Source: Liquidambar formosana (lineage: Eukaryota > Streptophyta > Magnoliopsida > Saxifragales > Altingiaceae). From it: 64,000 nucleotides of DNA. Positions 1 through 10,540 of this stretch are shown one piece after another; the first letter of the stretch is position 1, and every line of letters starts with the position of its first letter. The stretch lies in contig CM077832.1 in NCBI GenBank assembly GCA_039720395.1, forward strand, positions 19,935,850-19,999,849. The letters are read 5' to 3'. The notes under the pieces are model-generated. The model was not told the DNA's origin. It made no database searches and saw nothing but the letters and a program-made list of their open reading frames with translations. Made by a program: the position numbers and the translations under genes.

Positions 1-589
1 TTTCATGAACAGCATAGCAGATTTTCTCTGTAGAAAAGTCATCAATGGAGTTTTGATTAGAACTTGAGTTAGGGAACTCCAAATTGCATGAAACCAATTG
101 CATTTGTTTCCTAAGACATGTAGGATACTGGGAAAATTCGTTTGGTAGCCTAATTCATTCATCTTGCTGGGTTTTAAATCAATTTCTGACAATGGACAGT
201 ATGCTGTAAATTTCTGGGCCGCCTACTGTTGTTTTAATTGTTTAGAACAATTGGTGATGATTTGATCATCCAAACCTCTTCTATTAGCTTAGTATTTCAT
301 GTGGGGACATGATACAAAAGCTGGTTTCAATGGAGGAGTTGAATTGGTAAGGATTTAGAAGCTATTGTGACCTTCAAGGTCTGCAACAATGGCTCCAGCA
401 ATGGGTTTTGGAAACCTTGATTGTTCTTGATGATGGCAGCCACTTCCACCACTTCTCACGTGTCCAGAGGCTTGTCCCACACCCCTAGGATGTTCTCCCA
501 TGACTGGCCATGGCCTCCCACAGTCGTTGGTGGCCATGGCAGCCTAGCCAAGCTCAGGCAGCCCCCTGGTAGTGACGGCTGCATAGAGT

Positions 590-1160
590 TAAGGATGAAA
601 CCCTAATTTTGAGTTAATGATGAAACCCTAATTTCATTATGGCATTAATTAAAACCCTAATTGGAATATTAATTACCTTAATTAAGAGTTAATGATTGGT
701 CATTAAATGACCAATCATGGTTATTAATTGTTAGGGCATAATTAATACCATTAATGATGTCTAAGGTTAGGGTTTTTGATAACCCTAATTAGTGTAATTA
801 ATTAAGGGTAATAAATACCCTATTTGGCATTAATTAAACCCTAATCCCTTTTATTAAATACCGTATGAACCTAGGGTTTTAATGATTGGTTATTAAATGA
901 CCAATCATAAGGCATTTAATGATTAGGGCTTGCATTTAGGGTTTAGGGTTATGCATTTAGGGTTTAGGGTTTTAGGAAACCCTAATACACTAATTCATCA
1001 TTTAATTGATTTTATTTAATTCCCATGTTAATTATTTAATTAATATTGATTAATTTTATAATGTTTTAAATGGTTTAAAATAAAATTGGGGATTAAATTA
1101 AAATCTGGAAATTCTTAATTAAATGAAATTGTTTTGTTTAAATAAGGAAACCCTAATATT
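590..1160 (+). repeat. Telobox / TTTAGGG-rich zone of the copia leader
   Basis: About ten copies of AAACCCTAA-like motifs and their complements, including short TTTAGGG doublets near 935-985, are scattered through TTAATTAA-rich sequence. The same arrangement recurs in Copia 2 (about 47880-48450) and Copia 3 (about 56920-57480). Teloboxes are known plant cis-elements bound by TRB-type Myb proteins; any role here is inference. Confidence 0.75.
692..718. repeat. 27-nt palindrome in copia leader
   Basis: Arms ATGATTGGTCATT and AATGACCAATCAT flank a single A. A slightly imperfect second copy is at 882-908. Equivalents are at 47975-48001, 48154-48179 and 48343-48369 in Copia 2, and at 57010-57036 and 57199-57225 in Copia 3. 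Confidence 0.85.
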
Positions 1161-2073
1161 GGATATTAGAGTTATTTTAGGAAACTTTATATGTTTCTAT
1201 TAATTTGATTAATTGAAACTAAATGTCTTAAATGTTAAGACTTTATTTAATTCTGGATATTTTTGTTTAAACCTAATAAGATTAGGATGCATTAATGAGA
1301 TTAATGTAAATCATTCAAGAGAATTACCATAATGCCCATATGTCTTAATGCTTACAATTTTTCTTTACATTATGCAATGAGATTGTATGTATGTGTTTGG
1401 ATGATGATTATGGACTATACCCCTTAAACCAATTGTGATTGGCCGTCTTATGAATGGGTTGTAATAATTTTTCAAGAGTTGTAATTTTATTATGGTGATG
1501 TAATTTATTATTTGGGGCTTGCATGCCACCTTCCCTCTCTCTCTATCATTCTCTTATGTACCCCACATTCCCCTTATGTATTCCTTTCTATATATTATGT
1601 AAATGTTATGTAATCGAGAGCGCACTAAGGAGCATGGTGGACCCAAAGGAGTATGATGGAGCCCAACAAGCCAATGGTGGAGACCAACAAGCCAATGGTG
1701 GAGACCATCAAGCTAAGGGAGCAGATTGAAGGACTTGAAAGCTTAGAGAAGTTTTTCAAGAAAGCATGCATGTTACGAATGGTTTATTTTGCGATCACCT
1801 ACACCCACCTTAGACCTTGGATTCAATCTATTGGCTTGGATTGAATCCTCTCAAAGTCCATAATCATTATAGTGGGAGCTTTAATTTATGAGATAATTGT
1901 ATTAGCTCCAATACTATAGTTTGGTATATGTTACCTATTCACTTAGGGACTAATATCAAAATATGGTACTTTATATATGTTGATATATAATAGCATGCGA
2001 TGTATGATTTATAATAGCATGAGATGTACGATTATAAATAGCATAATTTATATATTTAAATTTTGATACATAG

Positions 2074-2078
2074 GATGC
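2074..2078. repeat. Target-site duplication of Gypsy 1, left
   Basis: GATGC directly precedes the LTR terminal TG and is repeated at 23360-23364 after the terminal CA. Confidence 0.95.
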
Positions 2079-2531
2079 TGTGAACCCCAGAAATTGTTAA
2101 GGCCCACAGGAGGGTTTAAAAGTCGCCAATCTGTGGACCCAGGAAAAGAGGGCCCACGAATGGGTTTGGAAAAAGAAAGGAGTCGCCACCTTATTTTTTA
2201 AAGGAAACAAGGAAAACCCTAAAAACAGTTTTGTTTTAGGAAAACAAAAGATTGACTCCATATTTAAAAATGGAAAGGCAAATGATCTTTTGGAAACCAG
2301 AGAATTCGGGGATTCGGAGGCTAAGTTACGATATGGGAAGGTTCTAGGCAAAGCCTATAGGCACCCATATCGCCCTAAACGGTCTCTTAATTTAATTGGG
2401 CTAAATCAAAGTCTTAATCACACATAAATCAACAGTTATCATCACAAGACAGCATGCATATCATTCATTCATTCATCCATATAATCATGTAAATCAAAGA
2501 AAAAACAGAAAAAAAAAGGAGGGGGAGAAAA

Positions 2532-2607
2532 CCTAGGATACTTAGTATCCTAGGGCGGACTTGAACCTCACGAAGAGCGCCTACGTACCATGTATGGAAA
2601 TACATGG
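2532..2607. other. Twin hairpins in gypsy LTR (U5 side)
   Basis: Hairpin one (2532-2554) has arms CCTAGGATAC and GTATCCTAGG around TTA. Hairpin two (2588-2607) has arms CCATGTAT and ATACATGG around GGAA. The right LTR repeats both at 20511-20586. Gypsy 3 has hairpin one unchanged near 40518 and replaces hairpin two with arms CCTTACAT and ATGTAAGG. Confidence 0.7.
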
Positions 2608-3598
2608 ATCAAAGTCCACGTAGTTCGAAAGGGAATAGGGTTATAACCTAATCAAGGCCTATGGTAAACCCTAAGTTTCCTTTCAAGTAAAACATGGTGA
2701 GTTTCCAAAAATGAATGATTCTCAAAAGGTTTTTGGTAAGTATGGAATTTGATAAAAGATGGAAACTTTGATTTAAAAAGTATTTTTTATTGAAAGGATA
2801 CTATAGGAATCACCATATTCCCCTATTAGGAAACAACCCTAGGGGGGAGAAAGGGAAAGTTTCAAAGAAAGGGAAGAAGGGTGAATTGGGGCACCCTCAC
2901 ACCCTACTTACCTTAAGCAAAAGCAACCTGTCAAAGTAACCACCCTATTGCATAGGGTAATTACCTTATTTGTAAGATTTCATCTCACAATAGCCAAAAT
3001 AACCACCCCACATTGGTGGGGTAGTTGCACCTGTTGTACCTGTCAAAGCACCTGCAATTTCCATGCAAAACATACCAAAAATGCCAACCAAACAAGCTAG
3101 ATGCCAAATCAAGCTATTATCATGCCCAAACATGGGCTAACACATGCTCAAAATATCATAACAAGGACAAATAACAGATCTGGACAGAATTGAAATAAGG
3201 CTTAAAATCAACCACAAGTCATGCAACAACATGAATCATAAGCTAACTAAAACCCTAATTCAACCCTAAATGCAATGACATGCAAAAAACACTAAAATCC
3301 ACTACTATGAACGCAGAAAAATATCATAGTTATCAAATATGCAGCACATATATATCAACCATGAAGAAAACACAAGAAAAAACCCTAAGCTATCATGCTA
3401 TATGCCACTTTCCTAATACAAGGATGAATGAAACCCTAGAATCACAATTGTGCTCAAAATCACATAAAATAACTCTAAATCATGCAAAGCCCATCATAGA
3501 CATCATGCTAATCATGCATATTAATCAATAGAAGCATCCACACATGAGAAAAATACAAGCTTGCACATGAAATATAGCTATTCTAAACATAAACTCAA

Positions 3599-3950
3599 TT
3601 TCAGCACTAAGGAAACCCTAGAATCCCAAACATGCAGTAAATCACATGGGACATCATCCTAGCATACTAAACAGCCCACAAATATTATACTAATCATGCA
3701 TACTAACTAATAGAAATAGCAAAACACAACAAAAACACAAACTTTAATATGCAAAAGAGTTATTTCATGCAGAAAACCGTTTCAGCACTGAGGAAACCCT
3801 AAAGTCCCAAACATGCAGTAAATCACATAGAATAACATCCTAGCATACTAAACAGCCCACAAATATGATCCTAATCATGCATACTAACAGCAAAACACAA
3901 TAAAAACACAAACTTTAACATGAAATAATGACTATTCCATGTAAAACCCT
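3599..3950. repeat. Tandem duplication (about 180 bp) inside the LTR
   Basis: Two successive diverged units each begin TTTCAGCACT, continue through CCAAACATGCAGTAAATCAC and end near an A-rich stretch. A more degenerate third unit follows to about 4130. Both LTRs of Gypsy 1 carry it. Confidence 0.75.
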
Positions 3951-4390
3951 AGAAAAGACTCTAAAAAAAAAACCCTAAAAACACAAGGACTCATAAAACC
4001 ACATAGAATGACATTATATCATGCAAAACCAGCCATAGACAATATCCTAATCATGTATTCTAAGCATTAGAAGCATCAACACATGATAAAACAATAAGCT
4101 TTTAACATGAAGTAATGCAAAGCTATGCGAAAAACCCTAGTTTGAATGAAAGAGAGAAAGGGGGAGGGGTATACCTTTTGTGGCTGCTGTAGAGAGTCCT
4201 CCTCCTCTTGTGTGCTGCTGGAAACAACCTCCTTCAAGCCTTCAAGCAATGCTCCAGCCTTCCTTCAAGCTTTCTCTCACACTCTCTCACTCTAAGTTTA
4301 GGTTAAACTACCCTAAGGATGGCTGCCATCGCCTCCAAGTCTCACCAAAGTGCCTCAAAAGTGTCCCACTATTGCTGAAGTATAAGGGGG

Positions 4391-4398
4391 TATTTATA
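4391..4398 (-). promoter_or_regulatory. TATA box, left LTR of Gypsy 1
   Basis: TATAAATA on the minus strand, about 190 bp downstream of the 80-bp palindrome in the direction of transcription. In this 3' LTR copy it would read outward into Copia 1. Confidence 0.7.
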
Positions 4399-4585
4399 GG
4401 GATTGAGGGAAAATCCTCAATGGTTGGGATTAAAACCCTAGGGATTGATCCAAGGGCTCTTAGAGGTTACCTTGGGGCTCAAGTAGGTCAAAAAGGGCTG
4501 AAATTAGGGTTAAATGGCGGCCAAAGGCGAGCAAATCCGAGAAAATAGGGTGGGAGCCGCGTCAAGGCTCAAAAAAGGAAAGTGG

Positions 4586-4665
4586 CTCGGGTGACCACCT
4601 GGGGCTGGGCGGCTAGCAGCCTGGGCCCAGGCGGCTAGCCGCCCAGGCCTGGGTGGTCACCCGAG
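4586..4665. repeat. 80-bp GC-rich palindrome, Gypsy 1 left LTR
   Basis: Outer arms CTCGGGTGACCACC and GGTGGTCACCCGAG, inner GGCTAGC and GCTAGCC motifs, exact centre GGGCCC at 4625/4626. It differs by one base from the copy before the second antisense gene (10318-10397). It stands out from AT-rich surroundings. Confidence 0.95.
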
Positions 4666-5379
4666 GCTCTGTCAGCATATGCCCATTTTTGACCCCTTTG
4701 ACTTCCAAATGTGTTTTAGGGTTCAAATTAACTCCGATTTTGACGAAACGAAAGCCAAAACGACCGTGCTTCGAAGGGGAATGTAATTTGAGTCACTTGA
4801 GGGTGAGAAACCCTAGCCATGGCTGCATGGTTGAGTCCTACAAAGGTGGTTAACCGCTATGCCTCACCATCGCTTAGCTTAGGTATGCACACAGGGTCGC
4901 ACCGAATGCTTTCCAATTCGAAATTCAACCTCCCTAAACACATTTGGGGATGAAATCAAGACCAATCAAGGTCAAATGAGTAGTCATAGAGTGAAAATCA
5001 TGAGCCAATTCGAGCTAACCCGAAGTAGGTCTTTTAGCCAACCTGAGCCTTAATGAGCCATTCTAATCCCGAACCTTCAATTCATCGAATTGAACCCACA
5101 AATACCTCAAATACAACCATATGAACTCCAATTGGCAACTTGGAGATCATTTCAAGGTCAAATGGAAAGTTTGTGATCAAAAAGACGATTATGCCCCTCA
5201 AGTCACAAAAGTTCTAATTAACCCTCGAGATCAACTCCAAATCGAACCAAAATTCATACACACCATCCTTAGGACCCTAGAAACTCAATGCAAAAGACTA
5301 GACTCAAAAAGGAAACAAAAAGACTCATGCAATGACAAACCCTAGCTAAGGTGACAGGTGGCAAAAATGGGGTGTGACA

Positions 5380-5388
5380 GAAGCCCCT
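5380..5388 (-). promoter_or_regulatory. Polypurine tract of Gypsy 1
   Basis: Purine-rich GAGGGGCTTC on the minus strand directly precedes the 3' LTR TGTCACACC, the expected position for the plus-strand DNA primer. Gypsy 2 has the same tract at 33777-33785. Confidence 0.75.
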
Positions 5389-5421
5389 CATTGGCGAGCA
5401 AGTTTCACTTGCGAACCAATG
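5389..5421. other. 33-nt stem-loop beside the polypurine tract
   Basis: Outer arms CATTGG and CCAATG, inner arms GCAAGT and ACTTGC, loop TTC. Gypsy 2 has the same structure at 33744-33776 with inner arms ACAAGT and ACTTGT: one base pair has changed on both sides together. Confidence 0.8.
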
Positions 5422-5599
5422 ACCAAAAGAACAACCCATTTTTGCCCGGGGAATTGATTTCATCAAGACCCACTGGGGAAAATAGGGTGATCATATCATT
5501 GAATTCTTCGAATTCATCATACACAAGCACAAAGGTACTCCTCATAAGTTCTACAGAACTCCTCTCATGCTGTATACCAGTTTCACTGGGGAACAAGAT

Positions 5600-6850
5600 G
5601 AGGTATCCACAGGTTACATCGAACTTCGTTCGATGAAAGGTCTTCCAATTCTATGCCAGTGACAACTGGCGAATGGTACGAGGTAACATTATGCCATCAA
5701 GGCCATCCCAAAATATGAGAAAGATACATCCTTCTCATATTCAAACCGTCAAGGTTATTACTCAATTATCAAGGTAATCACATCCCATACTGCACCAGTG
5801 ACAACTGGTGAATAATACGAGGTATCCATAGCTTACATCGAACTTCGTTCGATGAAAGGTCTTCCCATACTATGCCAGTGACAACTGGCGAATAGTACGA
5901 GGTATCCATAACTTACATCGAACTTCGTTCGATGAAAGGTCTTCCCATACTGTACCAGTGACAACTGGTGAATAGTACAAGGTATCCATAGCTTACATCG
6001 AACTTCGTTCGATGAAAGGTCTTCCCATACTTTGCCAGTGACAACTGGCGAATAGTACGAGGTAACACCATGCCATCAAGGCTATCCCAAAATATGAGAA
6101 AGATACATCCTTCTCATATTCAAACCATCAAGGTTATCATTCAAATATCAAGGTAAATCACATAACACGAGAAAGATCACGTCCTTCTCTTGCTCAAATC
6201 AATCAAGGTAAACACATACCACAGGAAGCCATCAAGGCTATCTCAAAGCATGAGAAAGATACATCCTTCTCATATTCAAACCATCAAGGTTATCATTCAA
6301 TTGTTAAGGTAGTCACATAGCACGAGGAAGGTCACAACCTTCAATCAGGGTAAACACATACCATTGGGAAAGATCGCATCTTTCAAGTCATCAAGGTAAA
6401 CATAGGACGTGAGAAAGATTGCATCCTTCTCATATCAAACTCTCAAGGTGAACACATAGCATGAGAAAGATCGCGCCCTTCTCATAATCAAACCATCAAG
6501 GTCAACATAAATCATGGGAAAGATTGCATCTTTCAAGTCATCAAGGTAAGCATGTAATCATGAGAAAGATTTCATCTTTCTCTCACTAAGTCATCAAGAC
6601 AAAGGTAAGCTTTTACTTACCAACACACAACAAGTTCACCAAGTCATCTCACATGGAGGCTATTCACGCCTCAACTCAAACACCAACTCATATAGGAGAC
6701 ACAATTATCTCATGAAAGCAATCATTTATACGCATATAGGGAAGGTATCTTTATCCCAAATAACAAAGAATCATAGTGACATAGGAGGGAATTCATCCCT
6801 AATGATCAAAAATCATATGCATAGAAAGGGTTGTTCAACCCTACTAGCAG
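5600..6850. repeat. Stem-loop repeat array of Gypsy 1
   Basis: Non-coding array between the polypurine tract and the first antisense gene. Units of 80 bp (at 5836, 5916, 5996) each hold CATCGAAC-TTC-GTTCGATG and a second stem that alternates GCCAGT/ACTGGC with ACCAGT/ACTGGT around GACA. From about 5700 onward other stems appear, such as AATATGAGAA/TTCTCATATT, GAAGGT/ACCTTC, GAAAGAT/ATCTTTC and AGGGTT/AACCCT. They are separated by the linker ATCAAGGT. No gene is apparent. Confidence 0.85.
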
Positions 6851-7025
6851 GCCATGCCCACATAAGGGCCATCAATGCAATCCTTTTCAAAAACATTTCA
6901 TGTCAAACAATGTCAAGATATTCACTCATTTTTCAACTCAAAACAAGCTTGAGAATCCATCTCAAAGAGGGTTCAAAAGCGCGAATAGGCGAGCAAAGGC
7001 CAAACGAGCGCAACGGAGCGAGCAA

Positions 7026-7106
7026 GGGGGGGTGACCACCTGGCTGCTGGTGGCTTGCCGCCCAAGCCCAGGCGGCTTGCCGCCCCATGCTGGGCGGTTA
7101 CCCGAG
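7026..7106. repeat. 80-bp palindrome (diverged) before antisense gene 1
   Basis: Contains GGTGACCACC, GGCTTGCCGCC, CAGGCGGCTTGCCGCC and GGTTACCCGAG in the same order as the LTR palindrome, with several arm mismatches. It lies about 300 bp upstream of the antisense gene start at 7404. A weak TATA-like TTTTTAAA follows at 7130. Confidence 0.8.
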
Positions 7107-7403
7107 GCTAGGGTCCTCAAAATTCTGGGTTTTTAAACCCTTGACCCCCCATTTGTGCTCACACTCACCCAATTTCGAAAATTGAGAGTTTCTCTCTCTA
7201 GAAACTCATTCCATCTTCTCCAAACACTCACAAACACATTCTCAATCAAAGTTTCACTTTCAATTCAAGTTGTGTGCATGAAATAGCATCAAGAACAAGT
7301 CATTCGACAACAAAAACCAGCATCAATCATCAAGTTGCAAGATCAAATTCATCATCTTTCTTATCAAACCCATTTTTCTCACATACAAGCTCAACCACCA
7401 ACA

Positions 7404-10064
7404 ATGGCTTCTAGCAATGATTCCAACATCAAGTATCCATATTATGTGATCAAGAATACATACAAGGCACCAATCTATGATGCATCCCAAGACAAGGTGT
7501 TGCTTGAACCTAAGAAGCATCTCTCCTACCTCCATTCCCAACATGAGGTTAGTTCTTCCCAACTTAACATGTTTATCATGAAATTTTGATTTCTATTGGA
7601 TAAAATGCATTCCCATGATCTTCTTTTGATTGTTTCTATCATTGTTAAGCCAAGTTCATTGATTTGGCAAGGATTGAATGTGCAAAAAGCTTGTTTCCCA
7701 ATGCTTGAGAAAAGATGCCCACCAAGTGTTTGATAAAATGCTAAAGAGACAAAAACATGTTCAATTCTTGAAAAATCAATTGGTTTTCATTGTAGTGTAA
7801 AGTCAAATGGTCTTGGCAAGGATTTGGTATACAAAAATCTTTCATTTCAATGCTTGAAAACAAGTCACACACCAAGTGTTCGATAAAATGCCCGAAAGGC
7901 AAAAACATGTTCAATCCTTACAAAACCAATGAATTTGAATACACAAAGTCATGGGCATTCATTCCTAATTCATTTCATGAATCAAAACCCAAATTTTAAA
8001 ACTTTTGGAAAACCATTTGAAATCAATTACCAATGTATGCCCAATATCTCTATGTTTTCTATGCTAACTCAATACACAATCTTTTGACATAGCCCGACTT
8101 CTAAAGTCTCCGTACAAGGACATCAATAAAGGGACTCATCTCTTGGTGGAGACATATGAATCATGCCCAACCACGTGCTCGCAAGATAATAAAGAAGGCG
8201 GGTTTTGAGCCCTTCCTAGATGCTCTATGGAACGAGCAATGGGATAGGCAAGCATTATTTGCCTTGACAGAGCTATGGTGGGACACCACCAACACTTTCC
8301 ATTTTAGCTTCGGGGAGATGACCATGACCCCTAAGGATTTCACCATGATAACTGGGTTGAGCTTGAAAGGCAAGCGCTTGGACTACTATGAACATGCCAA
8401 CATGGATCAAAACTACATAGTAGCTCTACTTGGGGTTGAAGCGGAATTAAGCCCAAAAGGTGTGCGCCGTACTTGGCTCTACAACACCTTTGCCACTGAA
8501 GAAGAGAGTGAGGGGACGGATCCCCAATACATTGTGAGAGCTTTCTTGCTCTACATGATTTCATGCACCTTCTTTGCGGGCACCAATGACATGGCTCGAC
8601 TTGAGTTGCTAGCTAGCATGGAAGATGTGAACAAAATTGGGAGATACAATTGGGGTGGAGCTGCTTTCGCAAACATGTATCGCTCCATGACTGACATGTC
8701 CCGAGGAGTTGCAAAGAACTTTGGGGGACTTCCTTTCGTTTGGGAGGTAACAAAGAACATTCAATTCTCTATTATTTCCCGAAACTTAACACACACATGA
8801 TTTCTTCTTTTTCTTTGGTTTTCCACAGATATGGTACTACGAGTACCTGAACATGTGTCGCCCGACTCTTGCTAGTGATGCCATGTCATGGCCCATCCTT
8901 CAGAATTATGCTCCATCTTGCTTGGCTACAAGAGCCTCCAATCGACATGATTATGCCCATGCAAGGGCATATCTTGCCAGCTTGACTGCTGATATGGTAA
9001 AATCTTTCTTTCTCTTTCTCTTTTTTATCTTTTTTCTTTCATTTCTCATTTCAAACTCAACAGGTGGAATGGGATCCATGGAGGTTGTGGGAGCATAGGC
9101 TACCTGAGAAGTACTCCTCTTGTTTGGAGTTGACAAGCAAAAGGGTCCTTTTTGAAGGCCCCACAGGTAGAAGCTGGTATCTTGGGGAATGAGTCCTGAG
9201 ACAAGTCCATGGAAACATGAATGCAGCTGTGACACCTTCCATGCCACCAGAGAACATGAGGCACACTAGCCACTTAGCGGGTGATGAACTAGAAGAAGCT
9301 CTGAGGGGTTGGGATGCTGAGGGATTCACCTCCCCTCGCATAGAATACACTGCCTTTTGCCGACAATATCTAATGAATCCTAGGGTCACTGGTCTCCCAC
9401 CTCAAGGGGTGAGCTCCCCACACTCTTAAACTCTTTTTTAAGATTACATGAAAGACTCCATTTGACAAATATTTGAATTTCAGGGCCGACGGGCAAGGGG
9501 ACACAGCTCCACAGTTGGATCTGCCACTGGGATGACTTACAATGACGAGGATGAGGACCTTGAAGGAAATCAACCTCCACCCCTCCCACAACTAAATTGG
9601 TATGTGAACTTGTGCAGTGGGACAAAATTTGTGAAGACTGACATTACCCATCCACCATTCGATGAATATCCCAAGATCGATCCATATTATGAGAATGTGA
9701 GTTCTAAACTCTTATCTTTTTGAAATTGGATTCTTTCATTATTGTTAACCATGTTTATACTTTCCTAGGTTCCACGGGAGTATGCCCAGGAATGCATCGA
9801 ACTCAATGAAGGATTGAGGAGGGATCTTGTGCGAATGAGTTTAGAGAACTCAGTTCTGGAAGCACGCTTAAATCCCCAAGTGAGTGATCATCTTATTAAC
9901 TTTCAACTAGGATTGACACCATTGCCCTCCTAACTCATTATCTTTGTTTGCAACAGGCATCATCATCTAATCCACCACAGGATATGCCCCCTCCTAGAGC
10001 GCCTCGTGCAGGGCATGATGGAGCGGGGCCAAGTCGAAAGAGAAGGCCCACGGGAAATCATTGA
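7404..10064 (+). pseudogene. Antisense gene 1: PMD-domain gene, seven exons, two nonsense mutations
   Basis: I reconstruct exons 7404-7547, 8093-8746, 8829-8996, 9064-9408, 9484-9696, 9769-9879 and 9957-10064. Every intron starts GT, ends AG and is phase 0, giving about 580 codons. The core (W-N-E-Q-W-D-R-Q-A-L, L-W-W-D-T-T-N-T-F-H-F) matches the plant mobile domain / aminotransferase-like family. Later exons are acidic and proline-rich with a basic K-R-R tail. Two stops interrupt it: TAA at 8102, where Gypsy 2 has CAA, and TGA at 9190, where CGA is expected. The gene lies antisense to the retrotransposon, so genomic RNA would not be spliced at these sites and the introns survive transposition. 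A shorter protein could start at ATG 8156. PMD function in retroelements is unknown. Confidence 0.85.
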
Positions 10065-10317
10065 GTTTCACTCACCTCTTGTTAGGAATGTTGGAACCTT
10101 TCTATCTATCTTGTTATGTATTAATTAGGAATTTCAATTCCCAACCTTGAACTCCTATTATGGATACTTGATGAATCTATGTTTGAACTTTATTGCAATG
10201 ATATGATCTTGTATTGTGTGAAAAGCGGGCTTAAATCAAGCACAAAAGAGTCAAAACATCACAAAAGGGCCAAACGAAGGCATAACAAGGCAAAAATGGG
10301 CAAAACAAAGCGGCGGC

Positions 10318-10397
10318 CTCGGGTGACCACCTGGGGCTGGGCGGCTAGCCGCCTGGGCCCAGGCGGCTAGCCGCCCAGGCCTGGGTGGTCACCCGAG
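10318..10397. repeat. 80-bp perfect-core palindrome before antisense gene 2
   Basis: Same 80 bases as the LTR palindrome except one position, here fully symmetrical in the core GGCGGCTAGCCGCC. Centre GGGCCC at 10357/10358. It lies about 90 bp upstream of a TATA box and about 145 bp upstream of the ATG at 10541. Confidence 0.95.
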
Positions 10398-10484
10398 CCC
10401 GAAGCGGTGTTTCGCCTGATTTTAGGAAACTTCCTATTTTGACGGGATTCCACCTTCCAAAACACGGATTTCCGAATTTTTTCC

Positions 10485-10491
10485 TATAAAA
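10485..10491 (+). promoter_or_regulatory. TATA box of antisense gene 2
   Basis: TATAAAA in the context CCTATAAAAGC, 50 bp upstream of the start codon. With the palindrome it forms a compact promoter-like unit. Confidence 0.7.
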
Positions 10492-10540
10492 GCACATCCA
10501 AGGGGTCTCAAACCCTACTAACATTCATTGAGAGCAAGTT

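Larger units (their letters stand above)
1..2078 (+). other. Copia 1 untranslated leader, first part
   Basis: This AT-rich stretch lies between the (unseen) primer site and gag and matches the Copia 3 leader at about 56320-58310 nearly base for base. The short open frames here are not kept intact between copies, so I call no gene. It contains a telobox-rich zone (about 590-1160) and two palindromes (692 and 882). The leader is interrupted at 2078 by Gypsy 1 and continues at 23365. Confidence 0.85.
2079..5379 (-). repeat. Gypsy 1 3' LTR (left)
   Basis: Starts TGTGAACCCC and ends GGTGTGACA on the plus strand, so the element strand reads TGTCACACC to GGTTCACA. It holds a TATA box (4391-4398), an 80-bp palindrome (4586-4665), an internal duplication (3599-3950) and two hairpins (2532-2607). 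Open frames inside it are identical in the other LTR simply because the LTRs are near-identical; I do not call them genes. Confidence 0.95.

Noticed and set aside
935..985. Interstitial telomere
   Set aside because: Only one or two TTTAGGG units at a time, dispersed, and the same in every copia leader; not a telomeric array.
2097..2351. Open frames repeated exactly in both Gypsy 1 LTRs (also 3280-3531, 4180-4548, 4653-4853, 5121-5345 and their right-hand copies)
   Set aside because: They are identical because the LTRs are identical. They show no domain and are not kept in the LTRs of Gypsy 2, Gypsy 3 or the gypsy solo LTR.
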